The notes: generated by a model not told the origin, from the sequence alone. A stretch of DNA of 64,000 nucleotides from Thermoleophilaceae bacterium (GCA_030447725.1 JAUJOQ010000002.1:365505-429504), one strand, 5' to 3'. Counted from the first letter of the stretch, positions 47,459-60,698 are shown. Made by a program: numbers and translations.

Positions 47459-48665
47459 GTCCGGGCAGGGTACCGGTGTCGGCGGAGGCCGTGTAGGTCT
47501 CCGCCAAGCGCTGGATCGCTCTCGCCAGCCGCGTCAGGTCCTTCAGCTCCACGTACTCGTTCGCCGCGTGGGCCCGTTCGATGCCCGGTGTCCCGGCCAT
47601 CACGCAGGAGATCCCCCGTTCGCAGAAGAGGCGCATGTCGGCGCCATAGGGAACTCCCACCGCTCGGGCTCGGTGTCCCGTGCTCTCTGAGAACGCCGCT
47701 ATGACGCGGTCTGCGAAGGGGTGCGTCGGCGACACCTGTGCGGGGGCGAACCGGGCGCCGCTGAAGGCGAGCGTCACCGGGAGGTGGTCGAGTGCGGCTC
47801 GAAGCGCCTGCTCTGCTTCCTCGAGCGTCTCCCCCACCCGCACGCCCAGGCGACCCTCGAAGCTCAGGCGGTCGGGCACCGAGCTCGACCACTCGCCGGC
47901 CTCCAGCCGCCCGACCGACAGCGGGTAGGGCAGCTCCAGCGTGCGCATCAGCGGGTGCTCGACACCGGCGTTCACCTCACGCTCGTGGGCGGCGAGCGCA
48001 TGGTGCACTCCGATGTAGGCGTCGATGGCCGACTCGCCCTCCAGGCGCATCGCCGCGTGAGCGCCGCGGCCGGACACCTCGCCTGAGAAGGTGAGCGCTC
48101 CGGCCTGGGCGCACACCACGTCGAAGCCGGTGGGCTCGGGGATCAGGCAGGCGTCGAAGCGGTCGTCGCGTTCCAGCGCGGCGAACGTGCCGAGCCCACC
48201 ATCCTCCTCGGAGGACACCGCATGGAGCACCACCTCGCACCGCTGCGCTGCCCGGGCAGCAGCCATCCCATGCAGCGCCGCGACCACCGCGCCCTTCATG
48301 TCCACCGAGCCGCGACCGTGCAGCCGCCCGCCCTCGATGGCGCCCGACCAGGGTCCGTGCCGCCAGTGCTCGTTGCCGGGCGCCACCACGTCCACGTGGC
48401 CGTCGAGAGCCAGCCGCGGTGCGGCCTCGCGACCGGGCAGGCAGACGGTGAGGCCCAACAGCTCGCGACGGTCGGTCTCCTCCCCCGGATAGCCAGGAAG
48501 ACCGCGCAACGCCTCGAGGTCGTGCTCATACAGCTCGGGCTCGAAGCCGAGAGCCTCTGCGATCTCGGCCAGGCGCTCCAAGGCCGGGCGCTCGGCGCCG
48601 GTGACGCTGGGCACCTCCACGAGCGCGGCGGCGTCGCGCGCGAGCGCATCGGGGCCGAGGGTCAT
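47451..48665 (-). CDS. M20 family metallopeptidase, copy 2
   Basis: A 404-residue paralogue of the downstream gene: LALDGHVDVVAPG, GRGSVDMKGAVVAALHG, AVSSEEDGGLGTFAAL, PEPTGFDVVCAQAGALTFSGEVSGRGAHAA and PYGADMRLFCERGISCVMAGTPGIERAHAANEYV contain the expected metal ligands. It looks more like the acetylornithine deacetylase/succinyl-DAP desuccinylase branch. Start ATG 48665 follows GGGAGG by eight bases; the longer in-frame stretch to 48995 is antisense to the acyl-CoA dehydrogenase and is rejected. Confidence 0.87.
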   Translation of the reverse strand: MTLGPDALARDAAALVEVPSVTGAERPALERLAEIAEALGFEPELYEHDLEALRGLPGYPGEETDRRELLGLTVCLPGREAAPRLALDGHVDVVAPGNEHWRHGPWSGAIEGGRLHGRGSVDMKGAVVAALHGMAAARAAQRCEVVLHAVSSEEDGGLGTFAALERDDRFDACLIPEPTGFDVVCAQAGALTFSGEVSGRGAHAAMRLEGESAIDAYIGVHHALAAHEREVNAGVEHPLMRTLELPYPLSVGRLEAGEWSSSVPDRLSFEGRLGVRVGETLEEAEQALRAALDHLPVTLAFSGARFAPAQVSPTHPFADRVIAAFSESTGHRARAVGVPYGADMRLFCERGISCVMAGTPGIERAHAANEYVELKDLTRLARAIQRLAETYTASADTGTLPGRG

Positions 48666-48744
48666 CCGGTTAGCCTCCCGGATGTGCCCATCGCGGTGCC
48701 GACAGACCGGTCTTGCGCCGCCACCGGCCATGCCGCCCGCCGAC

Positions 48745-48751
48745 AAAGGAG
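48745..48751 (+). promoter_or_regulatory. Strong Shine-Dalgarno AAAGGAG for a CTG start
   Basis: AAAGGAG, one of the strongest ribosome-binding sites in the window, seven bases before CTG 48759. The next in-frame start, GTG 48786, lies 34 bases from it, too far to use it. Confidence 0.65.
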
Positions 48752-48758
48752 CTGAGCC

Positions 48759-50357
48759 CTGTCCCTGCTCGAGCACACGCATGAAGTGACCAACCAGGCG
48801 CCGCCGATCATGCCCTACAACGTGTTCGAGGCCGACGTGGCGCTGCGCGAGGCGATCGAGCGCGAGGGAGCGGGCTGGGGCGTTGACCGCCTGCGCGACA
48901 TCGGCGCGCTGGCCGGCAGCCCCGAAGCGCTCGAGCACTCCGAGCGCTGCGAGCGCAACCAGCCGCTGCTGCGCACCCACGATCGCTACGGCCACCGCGT
49001 CGATCAGGTCGAGCTCGACCCCTCATGGCACTGGCTGCTGCGCCAGGCCGTGGAGCGCGAGGTGCACTCGCTTCCATGGCGCGATCCCCAGCCCGGGGCC
49101 CACACGGTGCGCGCCGGCCTCATGTACGTGTGGAGCCAGGTGAACGCCGGGGTGATGTGCCCGGTCTCGATGACCTACTCGGTGATCCCGGCACTGCGCC
49201 AGAACAAGGAGGCGGCGGCCGAATGGGAGCCCCGCCTGGTCAAGCCCGACCTCGAGGCGGGCGCACTGGCCGGCATGGCGATGACCGAGAAGCAGGGCGG
49301 CTCCGACGTGCGCGCCAACACCACCCGCGCCGAGCGGGGGTCAGACGGCACCTATGAGATCACCGGCCACAAGTGGTTCTGCTCCTACCCGCCCTGCGAC
49401 GTCTTCCTGACGCTGGCCCAGACCTCCGAGGGCCTGTCCTGCTTCCTGATCGAGCGTCGCGACCCTGGATTTCGGATCCAGCGCCTGAAGGACAAGCTGG
49501 GCACCCGCTCGCTGCCCTCCTCCGAGGTCGAGTTCCACGGCGTGCGCGGACGGCTCGTGGGCGAGGAAGGCCGCGGCGTGCCCGCCATCCTGCGGATGGT
49601 CAACCACACGCGGCTCGACTGTCTGATCGGGTCGGCGGCAGGGATGCGCTGGGGCACGGCGCAGGCGGTGCACCACGCCCGTCACCGCTCGGCGTTCGGA
49701 GCGCCGCTGGCCGAGCAGCCCGCGATGCGCAACGTGCTGGCAGACCTGGCGATCGAGTCCGAGGCCGCCACCGCGACCGCCATGCGGGTGGCGCGCGCAT
49801 ACGACTCAGACGACGGCCCGTTCCGGCGCTTCGCCACCGCCGTGTCGAAGTACTGGGTGTGCAAGCGCGCGCCCGCGCACGCGGGGGAGGCGCTGGAGTG
49901 TCTCGGCGGCAACGGCTACGTGGAGGAGTCGGGGCTGCCGCGCCTGTTCCGCGACTCCCCTCTCAACTCGATCTGGGAGGGGTCGGGCAACGTGGCGGCT
50001 CTCGACGTGCTGCGCGCGATGGTCACAGAGCCAGAGGGGCTGCCCTCGTTCCTGGCCGAGGTCGAGCAGGCCGCCGGGGCCAACGCGCACCTCGACTCTC
50101 ACCTAGCCGCAGTCAAGGACAGGATCGCCGGCTTCGAGAGCTCTCCCGACGACACGCAGTGGCAGGCGCGGCGCACCGTCGAGGACCTCGCGCTGGCGCT
50201 GCAGGCCTCGCTGCTGGTGCGCCACTCCCCCGCCGCGGTGTCGGACGCCTTCTGCGCCGCGCGGCTCGGCGGCGAGGGCGGCCGCGCCCTGGGCACCCTG
50301 CCTCCGGGCGTGGATGCGCGGGCGATAGTCGACCGGGGGCTGGCCACGACGCGATGA
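48759..50357 (+). CDS. AidB-like acyl-CoA dehydrogenase, probable CTG start
   Basis: About 532 residues of an FAD-dependent acyl-CoA dehydrogenase of the AidB branch: HTVRAGLMYVWSQVNAGVMCPVSMTYSVIPAL, GMAMTEKQGGSDVRANTTRA, LERRD-like and LGTRSLPSSEVEFHGV segments, LECLGGNGYVEESGLPRLFRDSPLNSIWEGSGN. AidB-type proteins are linked to alkylation damage and to branched acyl-CoA substrates. The in-frame GTG 48786 would cut off LLEHTHE, which together with VTNQAPP matches the AidB N-terminal pattern. CTG 48759 is preceded by AAAGGAG (48745-48751) with seven bases of spacing. Only a TGA lies further upstream. Its last codon overlaps the crotonase ATG. Confidence 0.85.
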   Translation: MSLLEHTHEVTNQAPPIMPYNVFEADVALREAIEREGAGWGVDRLRDIGALAGSPEALEHSERCERNQPLLRTHDRYGHRVDQVELDPSWHWLLRQAVEREVHSLPWRDPQPGAHTVRAGLMYVWSQVNAGVMCPVSMTYSVIPALRQNKEAAAEWEPRLVKPDLEAGALAGMAMTEKQGGSDVRANTTRAERGSDGTYEITGHKWFCSYPPCDVFLTLAQTSEGLSCFLIERRDPGFRIQRLKDKLGTRSLPSSEVEFHGVRGRLVGEEGRGVPAILRMVNHTRLDCLIGSAAGMRWGTAQAVHHARHRSAFGAPLAEQPAMRNVLADLAIESEAATATAMRVARAYDSDDGPFRRFATAVSKYWVCKRAPAHAGEALECLGGNGYVEESGLPRLFRDSPLNSIWEGSGNVAALDVLRAMVTEPEGLPSFLAEVEQAAGANAHLDSHLAAVKDRIAGFESSPDDTQWQARRTVEDLALALQASLLVRHSPAAVSDAFCAARLGGEGGRALGTLPPGVDARAIVDRGLATTR

Positions 50358-51250
50358 TCGATGCGCTGGAGACGCTGACCTACCAGGTCGACGGCCGGAT
50401 AGCCCGGATCACGCTCGACCGTCCCCGTCGCGGCAATGGCATTACGCTGACGATGCCGCGCGAGATCGCGGAGTGCGTCGAGCGGGCCAACCTCGACCCC
50501 GCGGTGCACGTGATCGCGCTGGCCGGCAACGGCAAGGGCTTCTGCGGCGGCTATGACCTGGTGGCCTCCGCGGAGGGGGGCATGCAGGAGCTGGGCGGCA
50601 CCGCGCCCGAGGGCTCGCCGCTCGACCCCGCGGTGCAGGCGCGCAACCACGACCCGTCACGGCCCTGGGACCCGGTGGTCGACTACCAGATGATGAGCCG
50701 CAACCTGCGCGGCTTCATGTCGCTGTTCCATTCGGACAAGCCGGTCGTGTGCAAGGTGCACGGCTTCTGCGTGGCCGGCGGCACCGACATGGCGCTGTGC
50801 GCCGACCTGCTGGTGATGGCCGAAGACGCACGCATCGGGTACCCGCCCGCGCGCGTGTGGGGCGTGCCCACGTCGATGATGTGGGCGCACCGGATCGGCC
50901 CCGCTCGGGCGAAGGAGCTGCTGTTCACCGGCGATCTGATCGACGGCCGCACGGCGCACGAGTGGGGCCTGGCGCTGTGCGCTCCGCCGGCCTCCGAGCT
51001 GGACGATCGATTCGAGTCGCTGCTCACCCGGATCGCCCAGACCCCGGTCAACCAGCTGGTGATGATGAAGCTGGCGATAAACCAGGCCCTCTACGCGCAG
51101 GGCCTCGCGGCCAGCCAGGCGCTGGGAGTCGTGTTCGACGGCGTGGCGCGCCACACGCCCGAGGGCTACGCCTTCCAGCGGCGCGCTGCCGAGGCCGGCT
51201 GGGAGCAGGCCGTGCGCGAACGCGACGAGCCATACGGAGACGAACCCTGA
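50354..51250 (+). CDS. Enoyl-CoA hydratase/isomerase (crotonase) family protein
   Basis: A 298-residue crotonase: ITLDRPRRGNGITLTMPREI, IALAGNGKGFCGGYDLVASAEGG (oxyanion hole CGGYD) and VCKVHGFCVAGGTDMALCADLLVMAEDARIGYPPARVWGVPTSMM (second oxyanion Gly and active-site region). An insert of about 45 residues after CGGYDL is longer than normal. The typical catalytic Glu pair is not obvious, since GVPTSMMW occupies the second Glu region, so hydratase activity is uncertain. ATG 50354 overlaps the stop of the AidB-like gene (ATGA), so they are coupled, and a joint role in acyl-CoA catabolism is likely. Confidence 0.87.
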   Translation: MIDALETLTYQVDGRIARITLDRPRRGNGITLTMPREIAECVERANLDPAVHVIALAGNGKGFCGGYDLVASAEGGMQELGGTAPEGSPLDPAVQARNHDPSRPWDPVVDYQMMSRNLRGFMSLFHSDKPVVCKVHGFCVAGGTDMALCADLLVMAEDARIGYPPARVWGVPTSMMWAHRIGPARAKELLFTGDLIDGRTAHEWGLALCAPPASELDDRFESLLTRIAQTPVNQLVMMKLAINQALYAQGLAASQALGVVFDGVARHTPEGYAFQRRAAEAGWEQAVRERDEPYGDEP

Positions 51251-51251
51251 G

Positions 51252-51677
51252 CTACCCGCGGGTCGAGCCCGGTTGGGTCACGACCAGCACCTGGCGGTCT
51301 GCCTTCTGCACGAGGTCGAGTGGGAAGCTGCCCAGCAGTCGGCTCACCACCCCGGCAGTCCCGCTCGAGCCGACGACGATCAGGTCGGCGTCGATCTCGC
51401 GGGCGTACTCGATCGTGGTCTCCACCGCCGGGCCCGAGCGGGCCACCGGCTCGGCGGTCACTCCCCCCTCGGCCAGCCGGTCGGCGGCCTGGCGGGCGGT
51501 ATCGCGGGCGCGCTCCAGGGGCGCTGCGCGCGGCAGCGGCTCGAAACGCTGGCTCTCGACGTCGTCGACCCCCAGCACAGTCACCTCCGCCCCGGTCTGT
51601 CCCGCCAGTTCCATCACCGCCGTGATCAGCCACGGCTCGTCGGATCCGGCCCTCAGGGCCGCCAGTATGCGCTTCAT
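51252..51677 (-). CDS. Universal stress protein (UspA) domain
   Basis: A 141-residue UspA: MKRILAALRAGSDEPWLITAVMELAGQTGAEVTVLGVDD at the start and DLIVVGSSGTAGVVSRLLGSFPLDLVQKADRQVLVVTQ at the end, with the ATP-binding G-2x-G-9x-G-S/T pattern only partly kept (GSSGTAGVVSRLLGSFP). It overlaps the upstream APC permease gene by four bases (ATGA) and probably depends on it for translation. Confidence 0.9.
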   Translation of the reverse strand: MKRILAALRAGSDEPWLITAVMELAGQTGAEVTVLGVDDVESQRFEPLPRAAPLERARDTARQAADRLAEGGVTAEPVARSGPAVETTIEYAREIDADLIVVGSSGTAGVVSRLLGSFPLDLVQKADRQVLVVTQPGSTRG

Positions 51678-53003
51678 CGGGCCTCCCTCGCCAGGACCAG
51701 CCGGTTGATCAGATAGAGCGCCGCGCCCGCGGCGAGCAGCAGCGCCGCCCTCAGGCCCACGGACGGGTCGTCGATCAGGGTGTCCGTGAGCAGGGCCACG
51801 GAGACCAGGGCGCCGAGCGCCGGCATCGCCGACGGGGCCGTGAAGTGCTCGTGGTCGACCCTGTCGCGGCGCAGCACCAGCGCCGTGACGTTGACCACGG
51901 TGAACACCGCCAGCAGCAGCACCACGGTTGTGTCGGCCAGCGTGGCCAGATCGCCGGTGCTGATCAGCAAGACCGCGATCAGCGTGGTGAAGGCGATCGC
52001 CAGGTGGGGGGTGCGCCGGCTCGGCAGCACGCGCTCGAAGGCACGCGGCACGATCCCCCGCCGCGCCATGCCGTAGACAAGCCGCGAGGCCATGATCATG
52101 TTGATCAGCGCCCCGTTGGCCACTGCCAGCAGCGCGATCCCCGAGAACAGCTTGAGGGGTACGTCGAGCGGGCCCTGGCGCACGACCTCGAGCAGCGGGC
52201 CGTCAGAGCCGCTCAGGTCGGCGGTGGGCACGACCATCGAGGCGGTGAGGGTGACGAGGAGGTAGATCACGCCCGCGATCGCCAGGGCGCCGAAGAGCGC
52301 GCGCGGGAACACGCGCGAGGGGTCGCGGGTCTCTTCCGCCACATTGACCGAGTCCTCGAACCCGATCAGCGCGTAGAACGCGAGTGAGGCTCCGCCCACG
52401 ATCGCGAAGACGACGCTCTCGCCCTCCTTGAACTCGAAGTTGCGCCCGAACTCGGCGTCGCCCTGGCCGAGTGCGGCGATGCCGATCACGACGATCAGCG
52501 CCAGGCCGGCCACCTCGATGATCGTGAGGATCACGTTCACGCGCACCGATTCGGCGATGCCGCGCAGGTTGATCGCCGCCACGACGACTATGAACAGCAC
52601 AGCGACCAGCACCAGCGGCGCGTCCACGAACTCGCTGAAGTAGTCGCCCGCGAACGCCCGCGCGAGCGTGCTGGCCGAGGTGATGCCCGGAGGCCATCAC
52701 GACGAAGCCGACCATGAACGTGGAGAACGAGAGCTTGTACGCCCGGTCGACGTACATGGCCGACCCGGCGGCCTGCGGGTACTTGGTCACCAGCTCGGCG
52801 TACGCGAACGCCGTGAGCACGGCGAGCAGCAGGGCGGCGGTGAACGCGGTCCAGATCGCGCCTCCGACCTCGGCCCCCACCTCGCCCACCAAGGCGTAGA
52901 TGCCCGCGCCGAGAACGTCGCCGACCACGAAGATCAGCAGGGTGCCGGCGCCCAGCGCGCGCCTCAGCTCGGTCGGCTTCTCCCCCGTTGCCGCGGCCTC
53001 CAT
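51674..53003 (-). pseudogene. APC family amino acid permease split by a +1 frameshift
   Basis: The first part, from ATG 53003 (GTLLIFVVGDVLGAGIYALVGEVGAEVGGAIW...FSTFMVGFVVMASG), is joined after a single extra G in the run at 52686-52688 to a second part. That part reads ITSASTLARAFAGDYFSEFVDAPLVLVAVLFIVVVAAINLRG and continues to the stop at 51674. Restoring the frame gives about 442 residues and twelve membrane segments of the amino acid-polyamine-organocation family. The two halves are otherwise intact, so the break is very recent or a sequence error. It lies between the atp operon and uspA. Confidence 0.85.
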
Positions 53004-53059
53004 CGCCTTCTCTGTACCCCCGGAGCGCCAATCGAAAGCGCGCCAAGAGCTTCGGCCCG

Positions 53060-53493
53060 CTACGAGCCCGAGTCGATCTCCAGGAACGCCTGAGCGCGGG
53101 CGACGTCGCGCTCGGCGCGCCTGCGCTCCTCGCTGTCCTCATCGGCGGAGTCGCGCGCCTGCTCGGCCTCCTTCAGCCGCGACTCGAGCGCCGAGCGGTC
53201 GATGTCCTCGGGCCGGATCGCGTCCTCGACGATCAGCAGCGCCGAGTTGTCCACCACCTGCAGGTAGCCCTCGCCCTGGGCGAAGCGCTCCACGTCCCCG
53301 CCGGCTCCGGGGTTGTCAGAGCCCGACTTGTACAGTCGCAGCTCGGTGGGCTCGAGCATGGCCATCAGCGGAGCGTGGTTGGCGAGCACGCCGATCGACC
53401 CCGTGAGCGTGCGGGTGGAGACCATCTCCACCTCGCCCTCCCACACCTGACCCTCCGGGGTCAGCACCTCGGCCGGAAAGCTCGAGCGCGCCA

Positions 53494-53494
<1 letters not shown>
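53060..53494 (-). CDS. atpC: ATP synthase F1 subunit epsilon
   Basis: A 144-residue epsilon: FPAEVLTPEGQVWEGEVEMVSTRTLTGSIGVLANHAPLMAMLEPTELRLY (beta-sandwich), VERFAQGEGYLQVVDNSALLIVEDAIRPEDI and a C-terminal helix pair, KEAEQARDSADEDSEERRRAERDVARAQAFLEI. Part of the central stalk that connects gamma with the c-ring and can inhibit hydrolysis. The GTG start overlaps the atpD stop codon by one base. Confidence 0.96.
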
Positions 53495-56168
<2,674 letters not shown>

Positions 56169-56185
56169 GCGCTTGTTCTAGGTCC

Positions 56186-57859
<1,674 letters not shown>

Positions 57860-57880
57860 ATGACCTTTCTCCGCTGGCCG

Positions 57881-58411
57881 CTATCCGGCCTTCGCGACCT
57901 GCTTTCGAAGTTGGTCCAGCCTGTTTCGCACGCTCGCGTCGAGCACCATGTTGCCCACCTGGAGCTTGAGCCCGCCGAGCACCTCCGGGTCCACCTTGCT
58001 CGACAGCTCCACACTCTGCCCGGTCTGCTCCTCGATCCGCTTGCCGATGCCCTCCACCAGCTCGGGGTCTAGGTCGACCGCGCTGGTCACGGTGACCGGC
58101 AGCAGCTTGTTCTGCTTGCGCCACAGGTCGTCGAACTCGCGCCGGATCCGAAATACGGCGGGCATGCGGTGGCGTTCGGCGAGCAGCTCGAGGAAGCGGA
58201 CGAAGTTCTCGTCGGCACCGTCGATCATCCGCCCGATGCCCTCCTTCTTCTCCTGCGAGGAGAAGTAGGGACTGAAGAAGAACACCTGCATGTCCCTGTC
58301 GTCAGAGAGTGCGTCGGCGAACTCGCCGAGCTCCTCTCGGATGCGGTCGAGGTCGCCGTCGGAGGCGACCTCGAACAGGGAGCGCGAGTAGACGTCGGCG
58401 ATCTCCTCCAT
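57881..58411 (-). CDS. atpH: ATP synthase F1 subunit delta
   Basis: A 176-residue delta: MEEIADVYSRSLFEVASDGDLDRIREELGEFADAL, then FVRFLELLAERHRMPAVFRIRREFDDLWRKQNKLLPVTVTSAVDL and the strand-helix end VDPEVLGGLKLQVGNMVLDASVRNRLDQLRKQV. It connects F1 to the b stalk. ATG 58411 abuts the stop codon of atpF. It is separate from b, unlike mycobacteria, where b and delta are fused. Confidence 0.94.
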   Translation of the reverse strand: MEEIADVYSRSLFEVASDGDLDRIREELGEFADALSDDRDMQVFFFSPYFSSQEKKEGIGRMIDGADENFVRFLELLAERHRMPAVFRIRREFDDLWRKQNKLLPVTVTSAVDLDPELVEGIGKRIEEQTGQSVELSSKVDPEVLGGLKLQVGNMVLDASVRNRLDQLRKQVAKAG

Positions 58412-58978
58412 CTACTCGCGGCTCCGCGTCTCCCCGGTCAGCGCCGAGAAGTCCACCTCGGAGAGAGCGTCCTCGATCAGGCGGCGGTGGTCGTCGTCGT
58501 CGAGCGACTTGCGCGTGACCTTCTCGGTGGCGATCACCGTGAGGTCGGCGACCTCCTTGCGGATCTGGTCGAGCGCCCGCCGGGTCTCCGACTCGATGTC
58601 GCGGCGGGTGGACTCCATCAGCTCCTCGCGGTAGCTCTTGGCGTCCGCCTTGGCCTGGCCGGCGAGGGAGTCGGCGGCCTTGCGCGCGCGGACCACGATG
58701 TCGTCCGCCTGCTCGCGTGCCTCCTTGAGGCGAGCGCGGTACTCCTCGAGCAGCTCATCCGCCTCCTTCTTGGTCCGCGTGGCCGACTCGATCGACTCGT
58801 CGATCGCCTTGCGGCGCTTGTCCAGCGCCTCGGCGATCCGCGGGAAGGCGAGCTTGTTGAGCACGTAGTAGGTGATCCCGAACGCGATCAGCGTCCAGAG
58901 CATCAGCCCGAGCCCGGGAGTGACCAGGAAGCTCCCGCCCCCGCTCTCCTCCGCCGCCAGAAGCAGTCCAGCGTCCAT
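58412..58978 (-). CDS. atpF: ATP synthase F0 subunit b
   Basis: A 188-residue b: one membrane helix (LVTPGLGLMLWTLIAFGITYYVLNKLAFPRI) followed by a long charged helix, RRKAIDESIESATRTKKEADELLEEYRARLKEAREQADD and on to the end, which forms the peripheral stalk coiled coil. ATG 58978 overlaps the atpE stop by one base. A longer frame to 59053 has no support. Confidence 0.94.
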   Translation of the reverse strand: MDAGLLLAAEESGGGSFLVTPGLGLMLWTLIAFGITYYVLNKLAFPRIAEALDKRRKAIDESIESATRTKKEADELLEEYRARLKEAREQADDIVVRARKAADSLAGQAKADAKSYREELMESTRRDIESETRRALDQIRKEVADLTVIATEKVTRKSLDDDDHRRLIEDALSEVDFSALTGETRSRE

Positions 58979-59247
58979 TAGAGGAAGAACGCAATCAAGC
59001 CGAAGATGAAGGCGTAGAAGACGATCGCCTCGGTGAGCGCGAACCCGAGCCACTGGATGCTCGTGATCTCCTCGCGCATCTCCGGCTGACGGGTGACCGA
59101 CTCGATCACCTTGCCGAAGATGTAGCCCACGCCGATGCCCGGGCCGATCGTGCCGAGACCGGCGCCGACGCCGAGCGCGATCGACTTGAGCCCGTCGGCC
59201 GTCGTCTTGGCCTGTGCGATCTCGAGCATGGATCCGATGTCCGGCAT
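58978..59247 (-). CDS. atpE: ATP synthase F0 subunit c
   Basis: An 89-residue two-helix hairpin: SIALGVGAGLGTIGPGIGVGYIFGKVIESVTRQPEM and LTEAIVFYAFIFGLIAFFL. The ion-binding Glu lies in ALTEAIVFY with hydrophobic neighbours and no polar Na+ signature, so protons are the likely ion. A polar loop RQPEMREE contacts gamma and epsilon. Confidence 0.96.
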   Translation of the reverse strand: MPDIGSMLEIAQAKTTADGLKSIALGVGAGLGTIGPGIGVGYIFGKVIESVTRQPEMREEITSIQWLGFALTEAIVFYAFIFGLIAFFL

Positions 59248-59260
59248 TGTTGGTCCTCCC

Positions 59261-60160
59261 TTAGTGGCCCTCGGCAGTCGCGGCGCCGAGGTAGATGGAT
59301 GTGAGTGTCGCGAAGATGAACGCCTGCAGGCCCGCGATCAGCACGATCTCGAACATGAAGAAGGCGATCGCCAGAGGCAGCGTGAAGACGCCGAGCGCCG
59401 CCAGGCCGAGGAGCACCACCAAGCCGCCGCCCATGAACAGGATGAGCAGGTGCCCGGCCAGGATGTTGGCGAACAGTCGCACCGAGAGCGAGATGATCCG
59501 CACGAACTGGGAGATCGCCTCGATGGCGAAGATCGGGACAGCGGCCGGGCCCTTCACTCCGGCCGGCACCCAGCTCTTCAGGTAGCCGACGAACCCGTGC
59601 TTCTTGACGCCCTCGTAGTGATAGGCGAACCACACCATCAGCGTGAGCACGAGGGGGACCGAGAGGTTCGCGGTGGCCGCATATATGGCAAACGAAGGGA
59701 TCTCCAGTCCGAACAGGCTGAAGGTGTGCTCGGAGTTGGTCGGCAGCGGCACGTAGCCGATCAGGTTCGAGAACAGGATGAAGAAGAACAGGGTGCCCAC
59801 GAAGGGGAACCACTTGAGCGACATCCGGTCGTCCATGTTGCTCCCGCTGATTTGATTGCGTGCGAGGTCGTATGCCGCCTCCACGGCCGTCTGCACGCGG
59901 TTGGGCCGCGCCTGCATCCGGTTGGCTATGTAGAGCATCGCCGCCGAGGTGAGCGCGCAGGCCAGCACCAGGTAGAGCACCGCCTTGTTGATGCTCATGT
60001 CCAACGGTCCCAGCTTCAGCGAGATCCACGGGTCCAGCTTGAACTCGTTCTGGGGCTGGAACTCCTCGTTCTTTCCCTCGCTGGGCACGAGCAGGTTCAC
60101 GATCACGGCCAGCGCGATCAGACCGCCCACAGCGAGGAAGACCTTGCTCCGGGTCTTCAT
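59261..60160 (-). CDS. atpB: ATP synthase F0 subunit a
   Basis: A 299-residue a subunit with five to six membrane segments. The essential Arg lies in SQFVRIISLSVRLFANILAGHLLI, and NLIGYVPLPTNSEHTFSLFGLEIPSFAIYAATANLSVPLVLTL gives the other family features. Start ATG 60160 overlaps the atpI-like stop by four bases. Confidence 0.96.
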   Translation of the reverse strand: MKTRSKVFLAVGGLIALAVIVNLLVPSEGKNEEFQPQNEFKLDPWISLKLGPLDMSINKAVLYLVLACALTSAAMLYIANRMQARPNRVQTAVEAAYDLARNQISGSNMDDRMSLKWFPFVGTLFFFILFSNLIGYVPLPTNSEHTFSLFGLEIPSFAIYAATANLSVPLVLTLMVWFAYHYEGVKKHGFVGYLKSWVPAGVKGPAAVPIFAIEAISQFVRIISLSVRLFANILAGHLLILFMGGGLVVLLGLAALGVFTLPLAIAFFMFEIVLIAGLQAFIFATLTSIYLGAATAEGH

Positions 60161-60576
60161 CGCCGGGGCGAGGGCTGGTCGAAGGGACGGACCACCATCT
60201 GCGCCGAGAAGTAGATCGTGAAGAGCGTGATGGAGATGATCGCGGCGGCAAGGCCGTCCTCACGCGCTCCGGCCAGCCCGACGGCGAAGATCGATCCGGC
60301 CACCAGATAACCGCGTCCGATCATGCTGCCGGCCAGCAGGCCGACCACGGTGCGGGGGTCCTCCGACGCCTGGGCCCGGCGGGTGGCGAGGGCGTTGATC
60401 GCGCGCTGTAGGAGCCACGCGGCGGCGGCTACGGCGTAGCCGAGAAGAGGAAGTCCGGCGACCAGGAAGAGGGGCAGCGCAAGCGCCAGCACACCAAGGT
60501 CGAGATAGCGGAGAAGCGTGAGGCCGATGCCGGCCTCGTCGGCGTTCTTGGGTGTTTCCAGAGCGTGTGTCGTCAA
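60157..60576 (-). CDS. AtpI-like small membrane protein at the head of the atp operon
   Basis: About 139 residues with four hydrophobic segments (LLRYLDLGVLALALPLFLVAGLPLLG, AVAAAAWLLQRA, VGLLAGSMIGRGYLVAGSIFAVGLAG, GLAAAIISITLFTIYFSAQMV). Position and topology match AtpI/Uncharacterised I subunits, which help c-ring assembly. Start TTG 60576 is my choice, since longer frames (to 60774) enter the divergent gene. It has no Shine-Dalgarno, so confidence in the start is moderate. Confidence 0.75.
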   Translation of the reverse strand: MTTHALETPKNADEAGIGLTLLRYLDLGVLALALPLFLVAGLPLLGYAVAAAAWLLQRAINALATRRAQASEDPRTVVGLLAGSMIGRGYLVAGSIFAVGLAGAREDGLAAAIISITLFTIYFSAQMVVRPFDQPSPRR

Positions 60577-60601
60577 GGGGGGCCCGTGCGGGCGGCCGAC
60601 T

Positions 60602-60639
60602 CTATATGAGGTGATGCAACCTCTGCCACCACGTGGCAG
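60602..60639. promoter_or_regulatory. atp operon promoter region with 17-bp palindrome
   Basis: A perfect inverted repeat CTGCCAC-CAC-GTGGCAG lies at 60623-60639, about 15-20 bases upstream of CATATAGAGT (60600-60609, minus strand), which holds the probable -10 for atpI-atpB. It may be an operator for the atp operon or for the divergent YjbQ gene. Confidence 0.45.
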
Positions 60640-60684
60640 GTGCCTCGTGGGGTCACCGGGACGCCCTCGGCCGATATGAGAGCG

Positions 60685-60690
60685 TAGGTT
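60685..60690 (+). promoter_or_regulatory. Candidate -10 (TAGGTT) of the YjbQ gene
   Basis: TAGGTT ends eight bases before ATG 60699. Confidence 0.4.
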
Positions 60691-60698
60691 TCGGGCCG

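Noticed and set aside
48785..48995. An N-terminal extension of the second M20 peptidase up to 48995
   Set aside because: The extension is antisense to the acyl-CoA dehydrogenase and ATG 48665 has GGGAGG upstream.
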